Shown here: positions 59,559 through 64,000 of the stretch, piece by piece
Position numbering within the stretch: position 1 is the first letter of the stretch
Layout: the number at the start of each line of letters is the position of its first letter
The notes under the pieces: generated by a model
What the model was told of the DNA's origin: nothing
The model's input: the letters and a program-made list of their open reading frames with translations, nothing else
The model's database searches: none
Translations under genes and position numbers: made by a program
Assembly: GCA_902826225.1 (NCBI GenBank)
Contig: CADEED010000006.1
Coordinates: forward strand, 1 to 64,000
DNA from: an uncultured Pseudomonadota bacterium
Lineage (GTDB): Bacteria > Pseudomonadota > Gammaproteobacteria > Steroidobacterales > Steroidobacteraceae
Length of the DNA: 64,000 nt
Reading direction: 5' to 3'

Positions 59559-60278
59559 CTAGATCAACCCTGCCCCCGCGCGCGCCACCCACTCGCCGAC
59601 GGGCTGCCACCATTCGGTGCGCCCCATCATCTGGCGCAGGGGCCACGACGCCAGGATGACGGCGCCGCCGATGACGTAGACCGCATGCACGCATCGCGAA
59701 GCCCGCCAGTCCGCGAGCAAACACCAGCCGAGAAACAACGCCGGGACCATCAGCTGAACCAGCGTCGCCTGCGCGCGCAGATCCAGCCACGCGATCAGGC
59801 GGGATGCGGCCGGCGCGAGCACCGCGATCATCGCCAGCACCATGAACCGCTTGTGAAGCGCGGCGCGTCGTCGCAGCGCGATTCCCAGCGCCACGAACAC
59901 CGCGAACAACGTGATCGTCGTCATCGGAATCGCCGCGAACTCGACCCCGGTGAGCCCCGACGGCCGCACCGGCCGCGCGGCCACCGCGCCCGCCGCCGCG
60001 GCGAACCCCACCGCGACGACCAGCACCGCCAATCCGACGCTCGTGTATCCCAGCTTCATGTGCAGATCGATGCGGTGATTGGCCACCAGGCGCGTCTGCA
60101 CGACGAACACCAACAGCCACGCGGTGAACACCGCGCCATGTACTTGCATGAGCACGCCGAGCGGCGGCAGATCCGACAACGGCCGCAGGTAGTAAGTCCG
60201 CGCGAACGCGATGACCACGAACGCAGTCAGCGCGATCGCGGCGACTCCAAAGAAACGGGGGCGTGCGACGGCGCTCAT
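59559..60278 (-). CDS. Seven-helix membrane protein, paralogue 2 of 4
   Basis: This 239-residue protein starts at ATG 60278, overlapping the next paralogue's stop by ATGA (60275-60278). It shares the family pattern: AFARTYYLRPLSDLPPLGVL at the first loop, MQVHGAVFTAWLLVFVVQTR, DLHMKLGYTSVGLAVLVVAV, ALHKRFMVLAMIAVLAPAAS and VHAVYVIGGAVILASWPLRQ. A longer open frame upstream is only the shadow of paralogue 3. It is co-translated with paralogue 3. Confidence 0.78.
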   Translation of the reverse strand: MSAVARPRFFGVAAIALTAFVVIAFARTYYLRPLSDLPPLGVLMQVHGAVFTAWLLVFVVQTRLVANHRIDLHMKLGYTSVGLAVLVVAVGFAAAAGAVAARPVRPSGLTGVEFAAIPMTTITLFAVFVALGIALRRRAALHKRFMVLAMIAVLAPAASRLIAWLDLRAQATLVQLMVPALFLGWCLLADWRASRCVHAVYVIGGAVILASWPLRQMMGRTEWWQPVGEWVARAGAGLI

Positions 60279-60985
60279 GAGTGCACGCCCACGATCCACT
60301 GCGCGATCGGCGTCCACCACGCCTGCATCCCCACCCACGCGCGCAGCGGAACGGACACGGCGAGCAAGCTGCCGCAGTACAGATAGGCCGGATGCACCCG
60401 CCCGCGCTTGCGCCAGTCGTCCCACCACGCCCAGGCCACGAATGCCACCGTGAGAATCACCGCGATCTTTCGCCGGGGCATGCCGAGCGGCGCGAGCATC
60501 GAGTCGAATCGCCCCGCCGCGGGCACCAGCAGCGCGAGCGTCGCGAGGAACATCAGCCGCTTGTGCCACTCCCGCTTGCGTCGCAGCGCGAGCGCGGCCA
60601 CCAGGAACACCAGGAACATCGACATGGTGCCGATCGGTACCGACAGGAACTGCAGCGGATCGCGTCCCGGCGGCGCCCGCCCTGCGGCCACGTTGGTGAT
60701 CCCCAGGTCCAGCGCCTGGGCTGCCAGCACGAACCCCACGCAGGCGGCGAAGATGCCGAGCCGCTTGTGGATGTCCGCACGGTGCGCCGCGATGAGCCGC
60801 GCCTGGGTGTAGTGGAGCGCGATCCACAGCGTGGCGAGCACGCCGTGCACGTGCGCCATCACCGTGAGCGGCGACGCGTCGAACAGGTAGCGCAGGTAGT
60901 ACGTCCGGGCGAAGCCGAGGAAGACGACGGCTCCCAGGGCGATGACCACGACGACGGGGAAGCGATTGCGGATGATGGCGTTCAT
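60275..60985 (-). CDS. Seven-helix membrane protein, paralogue 3 of 4
   Basis: This 236-residue protein starts at ATG 60985. It is first in the pair with paralogue 2 and divergent from the winged-helix/TPR regulator gene. Family landmarks are FARTYYLRYLFDASPLTVMA, HVHGVLATLWIALHYTQARL, DIHKRLGIFAACVGFVL, EWHKRLMFLATLALLVPAAG and VHPAYLYCGSLLAVSVPLRA. The intergenic region contains direct GCTTATCAT repeats that may bind the divergent regulator. Confidence 0.8.
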   Translation of the reverse strand: MNAIIRNRFPVVVVIALGAVVFLGFARTYYLRYLFDASPLTVMAHVHGVLATLWIALHYTQARLIAAHRADIHKRLGIFAACVGFVLAAQALDLGITNVAAGRAPPGRDPLQFLSVPIGTMSMFLVFLVAALALRRKREWHKRLMFLATLALLVPAAGRFDSMLAPLGMPRRKIAVILTVAFVAWAWWDDWRKRGRVHPAYLYCGSLLAVSVPLRAWVGMQAWWTPIAQWIVGVHS

Positions 60986-61041
60986 GCATCCGCAAACTAT
61001 CCACGGCGCGTCCGGGCACAATGAAAGCTCGCTTAAACGCG

Positions 61042-61070
61042 GCTTATCATTCGCTGATCGCGCTTATCAT
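61042..61070. promoter_or_regulatory. Direct repeats GCTTATCAT in the divergent promoter
   Basis: Two copies of GCTTATCAT, at 61042-61050 and 61062-61070, are spaced 20 bp start to start (two helical turns). A partial GCTTAAACG lies upstream at 61031. OmpR/CadC-type winged helices bind direct repeats of this spacing, so it is a candidate site for the adjacent regulator. The last repeat lies 9 bp before its GTG start. Confidence 0.5.
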
Positions 61071-61078
61071 CAACGCAA

Positions 61079-62551
61079 GTGACTGACCCACAACACATTC
61101 GCTTCGACGGCTGGACGCTCGATCGCACGTCCGGCGAGCTCACGCGCGACGGAAAGACGCAGCGTCTGCCGCCCCAGCCGCTCGCCATGCTGGTTGCCTT
61201 GATCGATCGCGCCGGCGAAGTCGTGACGCGCGAGGACCTGGTGAAGGTGCTCTGGCCGAAAGGCGTCGTGGATTTCGACAACAGCCTGAACGCGGCGGTG
61301 CGCAAGCTGCGCGTGGTGCTGGGCGACGACTCGGAGAAGCCGCGCTACATCGAGACGCTGCCGCGCATCGGGTATCGGTTCGTGGGGAAAGTGGAAGGCG
61401 CCTCGACGCCGGCCCCCGCACCGGACGCGCCGACGCTGGTGCCCGCTTCCTCCAAACCGCCGTGGATCTCCCGTGGACCGCTGCTCATGGCCGCTGCGCT
61501 GGTCATCATGGCCGTGCTCGCCTGGGTGAAGTGGCCGGGCGAGCAGCCGGCGCCCGCCGCCGCGACCTCCGATGTGCCGGGCAAGCCGACTCGCCGAACG
61601 ACGAACGAGCGTGCGTACGAAGCCTATTTACAAGGGACGTTCAATCGTTCGCGGCGCGACATCAACGGCAACGCGCTGTCCCTCGCCAACTTCGAGACGG
61701 CGCTGAAGGAAGACCCGTACTACGCCGACGCGTACGCGGGTCTCGCGGAGACGCTGTACGGCTCGGTGATGACTCAGCCCGCACCGCCGACCGCGCCGAC
61801 CTACGAACGCGCGAAGACGGCGGCGCTTCGCGCGATCGAGCTCGACGACCAGCTCGGTCACGGGCACGCGGCGCTGGCGCACATTGCGATGATGTACGAC
61901 CACGATTTCAAACGCGCCGAGCGCGAGAACGAGATCGCGCGCCGGCTCGACCCCGACTACTCGCGCAACTGGCACACGCTCGGTGTCATGCGCGCCTTCC
62001 AGGGCCGGCTGCCGGAGGCACTGGAGGCAATGCGGCGCGCACGCGAGATCGAGCCGATGAATCTGCTGTTCACGTCGAACTACGGCGTGCTGCTCTACAA
62101 CTCGCGGCGGTACGATGACGCGATCGCCCATGCACGAGCGCTGCTCGCGAGCCAGCCGCGGCTCGATCAGGCGCGCAGCCTGCTGATACGTTCGTTCATC
62201 GCGAAGGGTGACGTGCCGTCCGCGCTCGAGCAGCTGTCGACGCGGCACAGCGAGCAACCGCACCTGGCGGACGCGGGCTTCATCTATGCGCACGCCGGCC
62301 GGCGTGCCGAGGCGCTCGCGGAAGTCGAGCGCATCGAGCGGATGGGAAAAGACGGCAAGATCGGCGTCGGGTTCGATGTCGCGATCATCCAGGCGGCGCT
62401 GGGCGATGTGCCCGCGGCGTGCACCGCGTTGAAACGCACGGTGCGCGACCACTCGCGGATGGCTCTGTGGATGCGCTCGGATCCGCGCATGGACCCAGTG
62501 CGCGAGCAGCCCTGCTTCGCCGAAGTCGTGCGCGAACTGTACGGAGAGTGA
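61079..62551 (+). CDS. CadC-like regulator: winged helix, membrane helix, TPR repeats (copy 1)
   Basis: This is a 490-residue protein from GTG 61079. Residues 5-102 are an OmpR-type winged helix (IRFDGWTLDRTSGELTRDGK, PPQPLAMLVALIDRAGEVVTREDLVKVLWPKGVVDFDNSLNAAVRKLR, GYRFVGKV). A Pro/Ala linker leads to one membrane helix (GPLLMAAALVIMAVLAWVKW, about 133-152). Residues ~175-485 are TPR-like helical repeats outside the cytoplasm (EDPYYADAYAGLAETLYGSV, LDPDYSRNWHTLGVMRAFQGRLPEALEAMRRA). There is no receiver domain. It probably regulates the divergent membrane protein pair. Confidence 0.88.
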   Translation: MTDPQHIRFDGWTLDRTSGELTRDGKTQRLPPQPLAMLVALIDRAGEVVTREDLVKVLWPKGVVDFDNSLNAAVRKLRVVLGDDSEKPRYIETLPRIGYRFVGKVEGASTPAPAPDAPTLVPASSKPPWISRGPLLMAAALVIMAVLAWVKWPGEQPAPAAATSDVPGKPTRRTTNERAYEAYLQGTFNRSRRDINGNALSLANFETALKEDPYYADAYAGLAETLYGSVMTQPAPPTAPTYERAKTAALRAIELDDQLGHGHAALAHIAMMYDHDFKRAERENEIARRLDPDYSRNWHTLGVMRAFQGRLPEALEAMRRAREIEPMNLLFTSNYGVLLYNSRRYDDAIAHARALLASQPRLDQARSLLIRSFIAKGDVPSALEQLSTRHSEQPHLADAGFIYAHAGRRAEALAEVERIERMGKDGKIGVGFDVAIIQAALGDVPAACTALKRTVRDHSRMALWMRSDPRMDPVREQPCFAEVVRELYGE

Positions 62552-62560
62552 CGGGGCGCG

Positions 62561-62587
62561 TGGGGACAGGGGACTGTCCCCCTTTAC
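62561..62587. repeat. Short palindromic repeat, possible third REP-like variant
   Basis: TGGGGACAGGGGACTGTCCC and CCTTTAC contain the palindrome GGGGACTGTCCCC. They share the purine-rich GGGGACAG/CTTT flavour of the other repeats. It forms the stop codon of paralogue 4 (TAA at 62584-62586). Confidence 0.5.
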
Positions 62588-63306
62588 CCAAACATCCCCC
62601 GCGCAATTCGCGCAACCTCTTCCCCGATCGGGAAATACCACTCGCTGCGCCCCACCATCAGCCGCAGCGGCCACGACGCGACGATCGCGAGCCCGCCGAT
62701 CGCATACACCGGATGCACGACCCGGTACTTCCGCCAGTCATGTACCAGGCACGCGGTAATGAACAACGCCGCGCACAGCGGAATGAGCGCATCCCGATAC
62801 GCCTGCACATCCAGCAGCCGCAAAATGCGCGCCGTCGCCGGACTGAGGGATGCGATGAACCCCAGCACCATGAACCGCCGATGCAGCGCCGGCTGCTTGC
62901 GGTACACGACGCCCAGCGCGATGAACGCGCCGAACAACCCGATCGACGTGAACCCGATGATCGTGAACTGGGGCGGCTTGAGCCCGGACGGGCTCACATG
63001 ATTGGAGATGGCGGTCTGGAACACGCTGAGCACGCCCACCGCGAACACCACCAACGCGAAGACGGCGCTCAGGATCCCCAGCTTGCGGTGCAGATCGACG
63101 CGATGCGCCGCCACGAGCCAGGCCTGCGCGATGAACAGCCCCAGCCACGCGGTGAAGACGATTACGTGCGCATGCAGCAGCAGGGTCAGCGGCGGCAGCC
63201 CCGTGAACACCTTCAGGTAGTAGCTCTTCGAGAATCCGGCGATGACGAAGGCGGCGAGCGCGAACGTGATGAGCAGGTAGAAACGCGGACGGAGGACGGC
63301 GGACAT
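62584..63306 (-). CDS. Seven-helix membrane protein, paralogue 4 of 4
   Basis: This 240-residue protein starts at ATG 63306. The same landmarks as the other paralogues are present: GFSKSYYLKVFTGLPPLTLL, HAHVIVFTAWLGLFIAQAWL, DLHRKLGILSAVFALVVFAV, ALHRRFMVLGFIASLSPATA and VHPVYAIGGLAIVASWPLRL. It is divergent from a second winged-helix/TPR gene, reproducing the regulator-membrane protein arrangement seen at 60-61 kb. Its stop codon lies in a short palindromic repeat. Confidence 0.8.
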   Translation of the reverse strand: MSAVLRPRFYLLITFALAAFVIAGFSKSYYLKVFTGLPPLTLLLHAHVIVFTAWLGLFIAQAWLVAAHRVDLHRKLGILSAVFALVVFAVGVLSVFQTAISNHVSPSGLKPPQFTIIGFTSIGLFGAFIALGVVYRKQPALHRRFMVLGFIASLSPATARILRLLDVQAYRDALIPLCAALFITACLVHDWRKYRVVHPVYAIGGLAIVASWPLRLMVGRSEWYFPIGEEVARIARGMFG

Positions 63307-63407
63307 GACAGGCTCCCTGGTGAACGGCTGCCCGCAAAATCCTCCGCCGGGGGTTGTTGAGCCATTAACGAGCCCTTGGCTTCGCCTTAACTCTTTATTA
63401 TTCGCGC

Positions 63408-64000
63408 GTGGCGGCTGAAACAACCCTTCAGTTCGATGGCTGGACGGTGAATCGCGTCTCGGGCGAGATCGCGCGCGAGGATCGCACGGCGCGCCTGCCC
63501 CAGCAGCCGCTGCGCATCCTGCTCGAGCTGGCGGACCGCGCGGGCGACATCGTGACGCGCGAGCAACTCGTGAAAGCGCTGTGGCCGCAGGGCGTGGTCG
63601 ACTGCGACAACGGGCTCAATGTCGCGGTGCGCAAGCTGCTGCTGGGCCGCGACGACGTCGGCGATACCCCGAAGTACATCGAGACTTTGCCCAGGGTGGG
63701 GTACCGGTTCGTGGGCAAAGTCGGTGCCGCCAAACCCCTCGTGCGCGGTCCGCGGCCCTTGCCGGCGTGGTGGATCGTGGCGGTCATCGCCATCGGGGTG
63801 CTCTCGAGCGTCTTCGTGTGGTGGTGGCAGAGTTCTCAATCGCGGGCCGCGGCGCCCGCCGCACGGCATGTGCCGAGTCCGCGCGCGCAGGAGCTGTACG
63901 TGCAGGGCATGCACGAGCGCTCGCGTCGCGACGTCGATGCCACTGCCCTGGCGCTCGAGAAGCTCGAAGCCGCGATCAAGGAAGACCCCGAGTACGCGGA
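63408..64000 (+). CDS. CadC-like regulator: winged helix, membrane helix, TPR repeats (copy 2, runs off right edge)
   Basis: From GTG 63408, about 197 residues are visible. A winged helix spans 5-103 (LQFDGWTVNRVSGEIAREDR, LPQQPLRILLELADRAGDIV, TREQLVKALWPQGVVDCDNG, YIETLPRVGYRFVGKVG). A Pro-rich linker precedes a membrane helix (WWIVAVIAIGVLSSVFVWWW), followed by the start of the TPR region (AQELYVQGMHERSRRDVDAT). It is clearly paralogous to the 61079 gene. The C-terminus lies beyond the window. It probably controls the divergent paralogue 4. Confidence 0.87.
   Translation, partial: MAAETTLQFDGWTVNRVSGEIAREDRTARLPQQPLRILLELADRAGDIVTREQLVKALWPQGVVDCDNGLNVAVRKLLLGRDDVGDTPKYIETLPRVGYRFVGKVGAAKPLVRGPRPLPAWWIVAVIAIGVLSSVFVWWWQSSQSRAAAPAARHVPSPRAQELYVQGMHERSRRDVDATALALEKLEAAIKEDPEYA

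Noticed and set aside
59559-61019. A single 486-residue protein across two membrane paralogue genes
   Set aside because: The upstream half is an Arg-rich out-of-frame reading of paralogue 3. ATGA coupling and the family N-terminus place the real start at 60278.

Overview
The window is a 64 kb stretch of very GC-rich chromosome (roughly two thirds G+C by eye). It is densely packed, with many 1-4 nt gene overlaps, GTG/TTG starts and Gram-negative envelope proteins: Tat and Sec signals, lipoboxes, an MipA/OmpV barrel, bactofilins. The gene families (tandem flavin halogenases beside glycoside hydrolases, a DUF1501/DUF1800 pair, CadC-like winged-helix/TPR regulators, a DUF3019-MipA-two-component operon) and the palindromic REP-type repeats suggest a gammaproteobacterium near Steroidobacteraceae/Nevskiales or Xanthomonadales. 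That placement is inference. No rRNA, tRNA, CRISPR array or intact transposase was seen.

Layout. 0-9.4 kb: thioredoxin-like protein, secreted DUF1501/DUF1800 pair, LuxR-HTH/VOC fusion, two tandem bactofilins, a serine-hydrolase homologue lacking its nucleophile, a DUF418 membrane protein, a GNAT enzyme and a small membrane protein. 9.4-26.5 kb: catabolic region with a MocR regulator, amidohydrolase, GH9-type enzyme, Zn peptidase, two tryptophan-halogenase-like flavoenzymes, a LysR regulator, a six-hairpin glycosidase, a Gfo/Idh oxidoreductase, LysE exporter, HAD hydrolase and DUF1349 protein. 26.6-41 kb: an ECF sigma/anti-sigma pair, a cytosolic hybrid signalling pair, PhoD phosphatase, beta-propeller lipoprotein, the MipA-DUF3019-RR-HK operon, PRC-barrel protein, a secreted zincin and small membrane proteins.

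41-49 kb is the most unusual native region. A BlaI-type repressor with its own palindromic operator is coupled to a BlaR1-type M56 membrane protease whose sensor end is replaced by nine and a third tandem 28-residue repeats. The next gene encodes an exported protein built from the same repeat. Converging on it, after a gene of unknown function, is an ECF sigma / anti-sigma / two HEAT-repeat protein operon. I read this as a candidate envelope-sensing system unrelated to beta-lactams.

49-53.5 kb is visibly poorer in GC and looks transferred. It holds a translationally coupled Ser/Thr kinase, compact SF1 helicase and unknown 468-aa protein, preceded by a palindromic operator and a frameshifted Xre-type regulator gene. 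It is a candidate defence-type island. 53.6-58 kb: PNPOx-like protein, YgiQ radical-SAM protein (with a REP element inserted in frame and a structured leader) and a CopG/ParE-type toxin-antitoxin pair. 58-58.7 kb is a decayed segment bracketed by inverted repeats. 58.7-64 kb: four paralogous seven-helix membrane proteins with two divergent CadC-like winged-helix/TPR regulators.

At least two families of REP-like palindromes are scattered through the window (copies near 8.7, 14.4, 17.9-18.1, 37.6, 56.4, 58.1, 58.7 and possibly 62.6 kb). They trim gene ends and in one case are translated.
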